Shown piece after piece: positions 28,977-37,730 of a DNA stretch of 64,000 nt. Below the pieces are notes generated by a model. The model was not told where the DNA came from, did not search any database, and saw only the letters and a list, made by a program, of their open reading frames with translations. Origin of the DNA: CAMDPA01 sp963825625. GTDB taxonomy: Bacteria > Pseudomonadota > Alphaproteobacteria > Rhizobiales > Hyphomicrobiaceae. Made by a program: the position numbers and the translations under genes. Where the stretch lies: positions 310,001 to 374,000 of the forward strand of contig CAWGUF010000016.1 in assembly GCA_963825625.1 (NCBI GenBank). The letters run 5' to 3'. Each line of letters starts with the position of its first letter. Positions within the stretch are counted from its first letter, which is position 1.

Positions 28977-29273
28977 GCCGCAGGACATACGCGATCGGGG
29001 TGATTCGGTCGAAGCCAACGGTGCGTTGGGCGCAGGTTGTCCAAGTTGCCCACATAGGCGAAAGAAAGCGTTTGGAGGTGCGCGCGAATCGGGCGTGTCG
29101 CCGCAAATGCGGTGTTACATAGTAGCGTGAAATTATTGAACAGACTGTCTCCAACAGAACGTGAAACGGTCCCTGGCCCGCATGCTAGCCCTGAGCCTGC
29201 ACGGTGGGCACTGGGCATCTGCCCGGGTAGGCCGGGCTTATGTTTGCTCACGTGAGGACAGGCGAGGACGCTC

Positions 29274-29966
29274 ATGCTCAAAAAGATTTTGATACCGGGT
29301 TTGGCGCTTGCTGCGCTAGCCGGCTCCGGATTTGGCTTCGCGTCGCTGGCGCAGAACGCAGGCCAGATGTCGTTCTTCATCACGAGTGTCGGGCTCGGCA
29401 AGGGGGCCGACCTGGGCGGGATTGCTGGAGCGGACGCGCATTGCGCGGCGCTGGCGAAAGCGGCCGGGTCCACGCGCACGACGTGGCGTGCCTATCTCAG
29501 CACAACGCCGATCGTCGACAGGAGCGTGCGTCCGTTCAACATTACGCCAGGTGTCAATGCGCGGGACCGGATCGGCAGCGGGCCGTGGCACAACGCGAAG
29601 GGCGTCGAGATCGCGAAGGACATCGACGAGCTGCATTCCGCCAATGCCAAGATCGACGAGGCCACCGCGCTGGACGAGAAAGGCAATCAGGTCAACGGGC
29701 GGACCAAGAAGCCCAACAAGCATGACATCTTGACCGGGTCGGGCCCGTTGGGGCGCTACTCGACAGCGGGCGGCGATACGACGTGCGGGAACTGGACCAA
29801 GAGTGGAGAGGGCTCGGCAATCGTCGGCCACCACGACCGGGCTGGTCTCGACAAGTCCTGGAGCTCGCTGTCGTGGAATACGTCGCACGGCTCGCGTGGC
29901 TGCAGTCAGGACAATCTGAAGTCATCGGGTGGTGATGGGCTGTTCTATTGCTTCGCATCAAACTAA
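29274..29966 (+). CDS. Secreted lectin/endostatin-like protein, copy 1
   Basis: A 230-residue exported protein with signal peptide (ILIPGLALAALAGSGFGFAS). The mature domain begins MSFFITSVGLGKGADLGGIA and carries Cys-containing motifs AGADAHCAAL, TAGGDTTCGNW, GSRGCSQDNL and GLFYCFASN. This pattern resembles the endostatin/C-type-lectin-like fold seen in DUF1554-type proteins. About 110 bases downstream lies a close paralogue, so this is a recent tandem duplication. I infer an extracellular or periplasmic binding role; the ligand is unknown. Confidence 0.7.
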   Translation: MLKKILIPGLALAALAGSGFGFASLAQNAGQMSFFITSVGLGKGADLGGIAGADAHCAALAKAAGSTRTTWRAYLSTTPIVDRSVRPFNITPGVNARDRIGSGPWHNAKGVEIAKDIDELHSANAKIDEATALDEKGNQVNGRTKKPNKHDILTGSGPLGRYSTAGGDTTCGNWTKSGEGSAIVGHHDRAGLDKSWSSLSWNTSHGSRGCSQDNLKSSGGDGLFYCFASN

Positions 29967-30076
29967 GGTAAGCCACTCACGGGCGCGGCGCGCGAGCGTT
30001 GCCGGGTCTGTGAGCGTGACAGGCAGCTTTCAGGTTCTGCAATTCAAAACCAGGAAACGTTCGAGGTAAGAGGCCA

Positions 30077-30811
30077 ATGAAGAAAAGCATTCTGATGCCG
30101 GCACTGGCCGGTCTGGCGCTGGCAGCGTTCGGGACGACGGCGATGGTCGAGGCGCAAGGCGCCAAGAAGGCCAAGTCGAATGACAACGCGGCCCGGATGT
30201 CGTTTTTTGTAACCAGCGTCGGCGTGGGTAAAGGCGCCGACCTCGGCGGCATCGATGGGGCCGATGCCCATTGCGCAAAGCTGGCGAAGGCAGCCGGATC
30301 GACACGTAAGACGTGGCGCGCCTACCTCAGCGTGGCACCGACGGCCGACAGGACGAAGACGCCGGCGGTGTTCACGCCGGGCATCAACGCCCGCGACCGC
30401 ATCGGCAAAGGGCCATGGCGCAATGCGAAAGGCGTGGTCGTTGCGCGCAACGTCGCCGACCTGCATGGCGCGAAGAGCAAGGTCAACCAACAGACGGCGC
30501 TCAACGAGAAGGGCGAGATCGTCAGCGGGCGGCCGGAAAGCCAGGCGAAGAAAGGTCCGAACCGTCACGATATCCTGACCGGTTCTGATCCGCAGGGGAT
30601 GTATTCCACGGCCGGCGGCGATACCACGTGCGGCAACTGGACGAAGAGCGGCGAGGGCTCGGCGATCGTCGGCCACCACGACCGGCAGGGCCTCAACCCG
30701 CAGCGCCACATGGTGTCGTGGAACTCCTCGCACGGCTCGCGCGGGTGCAGCCAGGATAACCTGAAATCATCGGGCGGCGACGGGTTGTTCTACTGCTTCT
30801 CGCCGAACTAA
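30077..30811 (+). CDS. Secreted lectin/endostatin-like protein, copy 2
   Basis: A paralogue of the preceding gene, 244 residues, with a signal peptide (MPALAGLALAAFGTTAMVEA). It keeps the same core (SFFVTSVGVGKGADLGGID, YSTAGGDTTCGNWTKSGEG, SAIVGHHDRQGL, HGSRGCSQDNLKSSGGDG) and cysteine positions. It differs mainly in a charged insert after the signal peptide (GAKKAKSNDN) and in the loop REDRIG-like region (NVADLHGAKSKVNQQ). GAGGTAAGAGGCC precedes the ATG. A terminator follows its stop. Confidence 0.7.
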   Translation: MKKSILMPALAGLALAAFGTTAMVEAQGAKKAKSNDNAARMSFFVTSVGVGKGADLGGIDGADAHCAKLAKAAGSTRKTWRAYLSVAPTADRTKTPAVFTPGINARDRIGKGPWRNAKGVVVARNVADLHGAKSKVNQQTALNEKGEIVSGRPESQAKKGPNRHDILTGSDPQGMYSTAGGDTTCGNWTKSGEGSAIVGHHDRQGLNPQRHMVSWNSSHGSRGCSQDNLKSSGGDGLFYCFSPN

Positions 30812-30843
30812 CTGTCGCAGGTTCGCTTCTGTTGATAAGCAGG

Positions 30844-30864
30844 CGGGCAGGTATCACCTGCCCG
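30844..30864 (+). terminator. Rho-independent terminator after the lectin-like pair
   Basis: Perfect 9-bp stem CGGGCAGGT / ACCTGCCCG with a three-base loop, followed directly by TTTT. It begins 33 bases after the second lectin-like gene and separates it from the F420 transcription unit. Confidence 0.85.
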
Positions 30865-31046
30865 TTTTGCTGTATTTGGCGCCTCGTTTTCGCTCGGCCT
30901 TATGCAGGTATTGCGGAACTGACTCCCAAATCCGCGAACGCTAAACCTTTGCATCCTAACCGGCATTTGGCATAGCTTCGATGCGTGGCGGGTTGCCGAT
31001 CGGTGGCCTGTGACACCAGAGGATTGAAAGAGGATCTCTTCGGCCC

Positions 31047-32027
31047 ATGAAATACGGCATCACTTTGTCCAATCGCGGCATGCTGGTGGGACTGACTACA
31101 CCCAAGGCGCTGCTGGAGCTTGCCGACGCAGTTGAGGCCTCACCGTTGATGGATTCGGTGTGGTGCGGGGATGCGCTGTTCGTGAACCGTCGGCTCGATG
31201 CCTTGACGCTGCTTTCAGCCGTGGCCGGACGTACCGAGCGCGTGCTGCTGGGGCCGGCCTGCATGGGCTCGTTCGCGCTGCGCAATCCGATGGTGCTGGC
31301 CTATGAGTGGGCCTCGCTGGACGTCATCTCCGGAGGTCGCACGAGGATGGTCGCCTGTTCCGGCGGCGGTGCCGGTCCGGTGTGGGAGGCCGAAACCCGC
31401 GCGATGGGCTACAAGGGCGAGGATCGCCATAAGCTGATGGTCGAGGCGATGGCTGTCATGCGGCATTTGTGGACGAAGGACGAGGCGCCCTTCGAGGGGC
31501 AGTTCTTCAACTTCGAGGGGATCACGCTGGAGCCGAAGCCGGTGCAGTCGCCGTGCCCGATCTGGATGGCCACCAACGCTGGGCGGCAGACGCGCGGCGA
31601 GGTTCAGATGGCGGGCTCGATATTCGCGTTGAAGCGGGTAGGCAGGATCGCCGACGGGTGGATGACGCATTCGGTCAGCCGCGAGGGTTTCCAGAAGTCC
31701 TGGCAGCTCATTCTCGATACCGCGCGGGAGGAGGGGCGAGATGCGTCGAAGCTGGACCACGTCCTCTATCATCATATCAATATCGGCGCGGATCCGGAGG
31801 CGTGTCTGGAGGACAGCAAGAAATTCCTCGACCTCTACTATGGCGCCAACTACACGCGCGAGCGGCTGGAAGGTTGGCTGACGTTCGGACCGCCGCAGCG
31901 CTGCATCGAGGATCTCAAGCGGTGGAAAGAGGCCGGCTGCAACCGGGTCTCTTTCCGGATATCGACAATGGGTGATCCCATGCAGCAGTTGAAGCGGCTC
32001 ACCGAGGAGGTGCTGCCGTTCGTGTGA
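31047..32027 (+). CDS. LLM-class (luciferase-like) flavin/F420-dependent oxidoreductase
   Basis: A TIM-barrel oxidoreductase of the luciferase-like superfamily, many of which use F420 or FMN. The 326-residue protein shows the family sequences WCGDALFVNRR, RNPMVLAYEWASLDVISGGR and YKGEDRHKLMVEAM, and ends TFGPPQRCIEDLKRWKEAG. It is the first gene of the F420 unit and overlaps the start of fbiC by four bases (GTGTGA), so an F420-dependent reaction is the simplest inference. The substrate is unknown. GGATCTC before the start is a weak ribosome site. Confidence 0.85.
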   Translation: MKYGITLSNRGMLVGLTTPKALLELADAVEASPLMDSVWCGDALFVNRRLDALTLLSAVAGRTERVLLGPACMGSFALRNPMVLAYEWASLDVISGGRTRMVACSGGGAGPVWEAETRAMGYKGEDRHKLMVEAMAVMRHLWTKDEAPFEGQFFNFEGITLEPKPVQSPCPIWMATNAGRQTRGEVQMAGSIFALKRVGRIADGWMTHSVSREGFQKSWQLILDTAREEGRDASKLDHVLYHHINIGADPEACLEDSKKFLDLYYGANYTRERLEGWLTFGPPQRCIEDLKRWKEAGCNRVSFRISTMGDPMQQLKRLTEEVLPFV

Positions 32028-34546
32028 CGCGCGGTGGCCAGGCGATCAGCATGACAAGCTTCTCTCCCGCGCATCCGCTGCCGCTGGTGGCGGCAATGGC
32101 TGACAACGATCTACGCGACGCGGTGACGTCCTGGCCGCTGGAGCGGTTGATGGGTGCGGCTGCGTCGTTGCGTGACGAGGGACACGGCGCGGTCATTTCG
32201 TATTCGCGCAAGGTGTTTATTCCGCTGACCCGTTTGTGCAGGGACGTTTGCCACTACTGCACATTTGCGAAAACGCCGCGGGCTGGGGAGCGTGCTTATC
32301 TTTCCCCTGACGAGGTGCTGGCGATCGCCAGGGCGGGCGCCGCAGCGGGATGCAGGGAGGCCCTGTTCACGCTCGGCGACAAGCCGGAGTTGAGGTACCG
32401 GGCAGCACGGGACGCCCTTCAGGCTGTGGGCTTTGGGACGACGATCGAGTATCTGGCGCATGTCGCCAACCTGGTTTTTGAGGAAACGGGACTGTTGCCG
32501 CACGTCAATCCGGGCGTGATGAGCGCCGCGGACATCAACCGGTTGCGGACGGTGTCGATCAGCCAGGGGGTGATGCTGGAGACGATCGCGGAGCGGCTGA
32601 GCAGCAAGGGGGGGCCGCATTTCGGCTCGCCCGACAAGGTTCCGGCGGTGCGGCTGGAAACAATACGGTTGGCGGGAGAGGCGTGCGTTCCCTTCACCAG
32701 CGGCATCCTGATCGGTATCGGGGAGACACGTGCGGAACGTATCGAGGCGCTGCTGGCGCTGCGTGACCTGCATGCGCGCTACGGGCATATCCAAGAAGTC
32801 ATCATCCAGAATTTCCGGGCCAAGGCCGATACGCGCATGGCGGCGGCGGACGAGCCGGACCTGGATGAGCTCAGGTGGACGATCGCCGTGGCACGGCTGG
32901 TGTTCGGCACTGCCATGAATATTCAAGCCCCGCCCAACCTGACGAGCGACAGGTTCGCCGATTTGATCGATGCAGGGATCAATGATTGGGGTGGCGTGTC
33001 GCCAGTGACGCCGGATCACGTCAATCCGGAAGCCCAATGGCCGGCGATACCGGTGCTTGCGGCGGCCACCGAGGCGAAGGGCAAGGTGCTGGTGGAGCGC
33101 CTGGCAAGCTATCCTGCCTATGTCGGCTACCGTGCGGCGCGGGTTTGGCATCACAAGCGGTTCCTGTCGGCGATCTATAGAAGCAGCGATGCCAGCGGGT
33201 TTGCGCGTGCGGATGACTGGGCGCCGGGGTTGCCGTCGCAATCGTCAGTGCAAATGACGGAGCCGAAGGCGATCCGTGCACCTGCTATTGCCTCAGGGAA
33301 TGTCGGTCGTATCGTGGAGGGCGCGGGGCGGGGAGAGCGGCTCGCCGAGAACGACGTCGTGACGCTGCTGGAAGCGCGCGGCCGGGATTTCGACGGCGTC
33401 GTGGCTGCTGCCGATGAGATCAGACGATCCGTGTGCGGGGATGAGGTCAGCTACGTCGTCACGCGCAACATCAATTATACCAACATCTGCGGCTATCGCT
33501 GCCGGTTCTGTGCGTTCTCCAAGGGGAAAGTCGCGGCCAGCCTGCGCGGGGCGCCCTACGATCTCGGATTGGATGAGATCGTGCGGCGCTCACGCGAGGC
33601 GTGGGCTCGCGGAGCCAGCGAGGTTTGCCTGCAAGGGGGCATCCATCCGGACTACACGGGTGCGAGCTATCTGGCGGTTTGCCGGTCGATCAAGGCGGCG
33701 CTGCCGGAGATGCACGTGCATGCGTTCTCGCCATTGGAGGTCGCGCAGGGTGCGGCGACGCTCGGGATATCGGTGCGGGAGTTCCTCACGGACTTGAAGG
33801 CGGCAGGCCTAGGCTCACTGCCGGGCACTGCGGCGGAGATTCTCGATAACGAGGTTCGCGCCGATCTGTGTCCGGATAAACTGAATACGGAGCGTTGGCT
33901 CGATGTGGTTGAGACGGCGCACGGCGTCGGGCTCAGGACGACTGCGACGATCATGTTCGGCCATATCGAGCGGCCGCTGCATTGCGCGCGCCATCTCATC
34001 CGGATTCGGGATCTGCAGGAACGTACCGGCGGCTTCACCGAGCTGGTGCCATTGCCGTTCGTGCATATGGAGGCCCCGATGTATCTGAAGGGGGAAGCGC
34101 GGCAGGGGCCGACTTTGCGCGAGGCATTGCTCATGCATGCGGTAGCGCGCCTGGTGCTGCATACGAAGATCGACAACATCCAGGCGTCGTGGGTCAAGCT
34201 CGGCGAGGATGGCGTCAAGGCGGCGTTGCTGGCGGGAGCGAACGACCTGGGGGGCACGCTGATGAATGAGAGCATTTCGCGTGCGGCAGGGACGCAGCAT
34301 GGGGAGGAGATGCCGCCGGTGGAGATGGAGAGGATCATTCGCGATATCGGCCGTGTGCCGATGCAGCGATCGACGCTCTATGGGCCTGCGCCGGAGGGAC
34401 AAGTCATTGCATCGTTCGCAGCCGTTCCCCTTGCGCCCAAGCAGGAGCCCGGTCCGCGGCGCGGGATGCCGGCGCGGCTTGCGGTGGCGAGAGTGACTGG
34501 CGATGAGCCGAGTGCTGAGTTTGAGGAAGGTCAGGCGTCATGTTGA
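32024..34546 (+). CDS. fbiC: Bifunctional FO synthase (CofG-CofH)
   Basis: FbiC makes 7,8-didemethyl-8-hydroxy-5-deazariboflavin (FO), the chromophore of F420, from a riboflavin-pathway pyrimidine and tyrosine. Two radical-SAM halves are fused. The CofG half has CRDVCHYCTF (CxxxCxxC) and HVNPGVMSAADI; the CofH half begins near residue 480 with TNICGYRCRFCAFSKGK and EVCLQGGIHPDYTG. The order and length (840 residues) match actinobacterial FbiC. Start: GTG at 32024 overlapping the previous stop, or ATG at 32051. The npdG start overlaps its end by seven bases. Confidence 0.95.
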   Translation: MTRGGQAISMTSFSPAHPLPLVAAMADNDLRDAVTSWPLERLMGAAASLRDEGHGAVISYSRKVFIPLTRLCRDVCHYCTFAKTPRAGERAYLSPDEVLAIARAGAAAGCREALFTLGDKPELRYRAARDALQAVGFGTTIEYLAHVANLVFEETGLLPHVNPGVMSAADINRLRTVSISQGVMLETIAERLSSKGGPHFGSPDKVPAVRLETIRLAGEACVPFTSGILIGIGETRAERIEALLALRDLHARYGHIQEVIIQNFRAKADTRMAAADEPDLDELRWTIAVARLVFGTAMNIQAPPNLTSDRFADLIDAGINDWGGVSPVTPDHVNPEAQWPAIPVLAAATEAKGKVLVERLASYPAYVGYRAARVWHHKRFLSAIYRSSDASGFARADDWAPGLPSQSSVQMTEPKAIRAPAIASGNVGRIVEGAGRGERLAENDVVTLLEARGRDFDGVVAAADEIRRSVCGDEVSYVVTRNINYTNICGYRCRFCAFSKGKVAASLRGAPYDLGLDEIVRRSREAWARGASEVCLQGGIHPDYTGASYLAVCRSIKAALPEMHVHAFSPLEVAQGAATLGISVREFLTDLKAAGLGSLPGTAAEILDNEVRADLCPDKLNTERWLDVVETAHGVGLRTTATIMFGHIERPLHCARHLIRIRDLQERTGGFTELVPLPFVHMEAPMYLKGEARQGPTLREALLMHAVARLVLHTKIDNIQASWVKLGEDGVKAALLAGANDLGGTLMNESISRAAGTQHGEEMPPVEMERIIRDIGRVPMQRSTLYGPAPEGQVIASFAAVPLAPKQEPGPRRGMPARLAVARVTGDEPSAEFEEGQASC

Positions 34547-35232
34547 GTGGGAAGGCAATCGCGGTCATCGGCGGTACCGGTGCCGAGGGGGCTGGGCTGG
34601 CCTTGCGGTGGGCTCATGCCGGGTTGACGGTCATCATCGGTTCGCGCGACGCGGAGCGAGCAGCGGTGGCAGCGGCAGACCTCAATGCGCGGCACCGCGG
34701 TGAGCGGATCAAGGGCATGGACAACCTATCTGCTGCTCAGTCGGCGGACATTATCGTTCTGTCCGTGCCTTATTCGGGCCAGCAGGCGACGGCGGATGCG
34801 ATCCGGCCGGCGCTTGCCGGCAAGGTTCTGATCGATGTCACAGTGCCGCTGATGCCGCCCAAGGTGGACAGGGTGGCGCTGCCGGGCGGGCGCTCTGCGG
34901 TGGAGCAGTTGCAGGAGTTCCTGGGTGAGGATGTGCGTGTCGTCTCTGCTTTCCAGAATGTTTCGGCCGCTCACCTGGCGGATCTGGACCATGTGCCGGA
35001 CTGCGATGTGCTGGTGACGGGCAACAAGCGGGCAGATCGCGATCTGGCGATCGCCCTTGCCGAGGCTGCAGGGATGCGTGGCATAGATGCGGGAGTGCTG
35101 GTGAACTCTGCTGCGGTCGAGGCTCTGACCTCGGTTCTGATCGCGATAAACAAGCGCTATAAGTCAAAGGGCTCCGGGATTAGGATCACTGGCTTGCCGC
35201 AGGAAGCGGTCTCTGGCAAGTCGCCGTCGTGA
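34540..35232 (+). CDS. npdG: F420-dependent NADP reductase
   Basis: It transfers hydride between NADPH and F420, linking the cofactor to central redox pools. The N-terminal Rossmann motif AVIGGTGAEGAGLALRWA and the second-strand IIGSRDAERA (Arg fits NADP phosphate binding) are typical of NpdG. VLSVPYSGQ and SAFQNVSAAHLADL are further family sequences. Length is 230 residues. AGGAAGGTCAGGCGTC stands before the ATG. It lies between fbiC and cofE with overlaps at both ends. Confidence 0.92.
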   Translation: MLSGKAIAVIGGTGAEGAGLALRWAHAGLTVIIGSRDAERAAVAAADLNARHRGERIKGMDNLSAAQSADIIVLSVPYSGQQATADAIRPALAGKVLIDVTVPLMPPKVDRVALPGGRSAVEQLQEFLGEDVRVVSAFQNVSAAHLADLDHVPDCDVLVTGNKRADRDLAIALAEAAGMRGIDAGVLVNSAAVEALTSVLIAINKRYKSKGSGIRITGLPQEAVSGKSPS

Positions 35233-36065
35233 GCCGAGGCAGACCGCGTCGCGATGAAGCAATGTCCAGTTCCGGGTTCAGCGAGCGGGCGCCAGCCAAG
35301 CCGAACAGTCGTGTGGAACTGATTGCCGTGCCGGGGTTGCCCGATTTTAAACCGGGCGATGACCTTGCCCGGCATATCGTCGATGCCATGCGTGCGGCGC
35401 AGATGACCTTTGCGGTTGGCGATGTCCTGGTCGTGGCCCAGAAGGTCGTATCGAAATGCGAGGGGGCGCAAATTGATCTGGTCGACGTCGAGGCAGGTCC
35501 GCAGGCCCTTGAATTGGCCGCGACGACTGGCAAGGACGCGCGCCTGTGCCAGTTGATCCTCGATGATGCGTCGGAGGTGCTGCGGTCGCGGCCGGGGCTG
35601 GTCATCGTTGCAAACAAGGCCGGTCACGTGATGGCGAACGCTGGCATCGACCGCTCCAATCTGGGGGAAGAGAGCGACGATGTCGTTCTCAGGCTGCCGT
35701 CCGATTCGGATCGTTCGGCGCGAGAGCTTCGCCAGCGTATCGCCGAGTTGACGGGGGTCGAGATCGGGGTTGTGATCAATGACAGTTGGGGGCGGGCGTG
35801 GCGTAACGGTACAGTGGGACACGCGGTTGGCGCCGCTGGTTTTCCAGCGTTTTGGGACAGGCGAGGCGAGGAGGATATGTACGGGCGGGCGTTGAAGGTC
35901 ACGCAGATCGGGTTGGCCGACGAGATTGCCGCGGCGGCCTCCCTGGTCATGGGCGCGGCAGCCGAACGCCAGCCGGTGATCGTCGTGCGTGGGTTGTGCC
36001 TGCCGGAGGGTGATGGCACTGCTGGGGATCTGGTCCGGGAGCGTTCGATGGATTTGTTCAGGTGA
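35229..36065 (+). CDS. cofE: Coenzyme F420-0:L-glutamate ligase
   Basis: CofE adds glutamates to F420-0 with GTP and metal ions. The family opening RVELIAVPGLPDFKPGDDLA is followed by DVLVVAQKVVSKCEG, the GIDRSNLGEESDDVVLRLP region, and DSWGRAWRNGTVGHAVGAAG. It is 278 residues, that is CofE alone without the C-terminal flavin domain that actinobacterial FbiB carries. GTG at 35229 overlaps the npdG stop (GTGA); an ATG at 35262 is the alternative. Confidence 0.93.
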   Translation: MSRGRPRRDEAMSSSGFSERAPAKPNSRVELIAVPGLPDFKPGDDLARHIVDAMRAAQMTFAVGDVLVVAQKVVSKCEGAQIDLVDVEAGPQALELAATTGKDARLCQLILDDASEVLRSRPGLVIVANKAGHVMANAGIDRSNLGEESDDVVLRLPSDSDRSARELRQRIAELTGVEIGVVINDSWGRAWRNGTVGHAVGAAGFPAFWDRRGEEDMYGRALKVTQIGLADEIAAAASLVMGAAAERQPVIVVRGLCLPEGDGTAGDLVRERSMDLFR

Positions 36066-36072
36066 GGCAGCG

Positions 36073-37050
36073 ATGATCGTTGCTCTGGCGGGAGGTGTCG
36101 GCGGCGCCCGATTGTCGGCGGGGCTGGTGGATGTCGTTGCGCCAGGGGGACTTACTGTTGTCGTCAATACCGCCGATGACTTCGAGCATCTGGGGCTTGC
36201 CATCTCGCCGGACCTCGACACGGTCATGTACACGCTGGCTGGCCTGGAGAATCCGGTCATGGGGTGGGGGCGGCGTGACGAAACCTGGAGCTTCATGGAG
36301 ACCCTTGCCAGGATCGGCGGCGACGACTGGTTCCAGCTCGGCGATCGGGATCTTGCGGTGCATGTCGAGCGGACGCGCAGGTTGGTTGCGGGCGAAACGC
36401 TGTCCGTTGTGACGCGCGAGCTTGCCTCGGCGCTCGGTGTCGAGACCCGGATCGTGCCGATGTCGGATAATCGGGTCCGGACCAGGGTGCTGACAGACGA
36501 GGGCGAGCTCAGTTTTCAGCACTACTTTGTGCGGCGACGCTGCGAGCCAAGGATCACCGGGATCGTTTTCGAGGGGGCGGATGAGGCTGTGGCGGCTCCC
36601 GCCGCTCTGGCCGCGCTGGCGAGCGACGAGCTGGCCGCGATCGTGCTGTGTCCGTCAAACCCGTTTGTCAGTGTGGCGCCGATCCTTGCCATCGAGGGCA
36701 TGCGGAAGGCATTGCAGGATCGTCGGGTGCCGCTCGTTGCGGTGTCGCCGATTATTGCGGGGCGGGCGCTCAAGGGGCCCGCGGCAAAGATGATGTGCGA
36801 ATTGGGAAGCGAGCCTTCGGTGCTGGGTATCGCCCAACACTACGGTGGGCTGCTGGATGGTCTCGTAATCGACACAGCGGATCAAAAACTCGCCGCCGCG
36901 ATTGAAAACTGCGGGATCGCCGTCCATGTCACCGATACAGTGATGGGTGACCAGGACAGGCGACGACTGCTGGCGGAGGAGACTGTGGCTTTCGCCGAGC
37001 GTTTGAGGACCGGGAGCGGGCGGGCGAAAGGCAGGAGTGGTCGGGCATGA
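36073..37050 (+). CDS. cofD: 2-phospho-L-lactate (or PEP) transferase CofD
   Basis: CofD transfers the activated phospho-lactyl or phosphoenolpyruvyl group to FO, making F420-0 or its dehydro form. The protein (325 residues) opens with VALAGGVGGARLSAGLVDV, the nucleotide-binding glycine loop, and has VNTADDFEHLGLAISPDLDT, where the Asp residues bind metal, and GRALKGPAAKMM. The ATG at 36073, seven bases after the cofE stop, fits the glycine loop at the N-terminus. Its end overlaps cofC by four bases. Confidence 0.93.
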   Translation: MIVALAGGVGGARLSAGLVDVVAPGGLTVVVNTADDFEHLGLAISPDLDTVMYTLAGLENPVMGWGRRDETWSFMETLARIGGDDWFQLGDRDLAVHVERTRRLVAGETLSVVTRELASALGVETRIVPMSDNRVRTRVLTDEGELSFQHYFVRRRCEPRITGIVFEGADEAVAAPAALAALASDELAAIVLCPSNPFVSVAPILAIEGMRKALQDRRVPLVAVSPIIAGRALKGPAAKMMCELGSEPSVLGIAQHYGGLLDGLVIDTADQKLAAAIENCGIAVHVTDTVMGDQDRRRLLAEETVAFAERLRTGSGRAKGRSGRA

Positions 37051-37691
37051 GCGAGACGATAGTCATCCCGTTCCGCGGGCCGCGCGGGGCCAAGACCCGG
37101 CTGGGTCAGGTGCTTCCGGAAGCCGTTCGTGAGAGCCTGGCGCTCAGCCTGTTCCGGCACGTGCTCAGCGAAGTCATAGATGCAGGGCGTGGCGAGGTGC
37201 TGGTGGTGACGCCGTCGGGTGAGGCGGCAAGCCACGCGGCGGCCTATGGGGTCGGGGTGCTACGGGAGACAACAGGCTCGCTGAGTGCTGCGGCAAACCT
37301 TGCCCGCAAGACGGTTGCAGCCACTGGTGCGATGCGAATGGCTATCGTAGCGGCGGATCTTCCGCTGCTTAGCGCCGACGACGTCATCGCGCTGCTGGAG
37401 GCCGGACGGGACGGGCTGGGAATTGCCCCCGACAGGAGCGGGAGCGGGACCAACGCGATGGTCCTGCCTGCGGCGTGCCCGTTTTCGTTCCGGTTCGGGC
37501 ACAAGAGCCTGGCAGCCCACCGGCAACAATGCGTTCGTCTGGGGCTTTCAGATACCCTGGTTGGCGATGTGGGGCTTGCGGCGGATCTCGACAGGCCTGA
37601 AGATCTGGCGTTGCTCGACGAGAGTTTCGTGCGATTGTCACCGGATGTGCGCCGCGCCATCATCAGGGCTCGCGAGCAGCACGGCCTGTAG
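37047..37691 (+). CDS. cofC: 2-phospho-L-lactate/PEP guanylyltransferase CofC (FbiD)
   Basis: It activates phospholactate or phosphoenolpyruvate with GTP, the first step toward the F420 side chain. It has PFRGPRGAKTRLGQVLPEA with the nucleotide-binding Arg/Lys, MAIVAADLPLLSADDV with the metal-binding Asp, and GIAPDRSGSGTNAMVLP. Length is 214 residues. With fbiC, cofD and cofE it completes the known biosynthetic set. The next gene follows after 39 bases on the same strand. Confidence 0.92.
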   Translation: MSETIVIPFRGPRGAKTRLGQVLPEAVRESLALSLFRHVLSEVIDAGRGEVLVVTPSGEAASHAAAYGVGVLRETTGSLSAAANLARKTVAATGAMRMAIVAADLPLLSADDVIALLEAGRDGLGIAPDRSGSGTNAMVLPAACPFSFRFGHKSLAAHRQQCVRLGLSDTLVGDVGLAADLDRPEDLALLDESFVRLSPDVRRAIIRAREQHGL

Positions 37692-37730
37692 CCGGGCCGT
37701 AAAGGGTGGAAACGTTCGGAAAGGTCTGCA

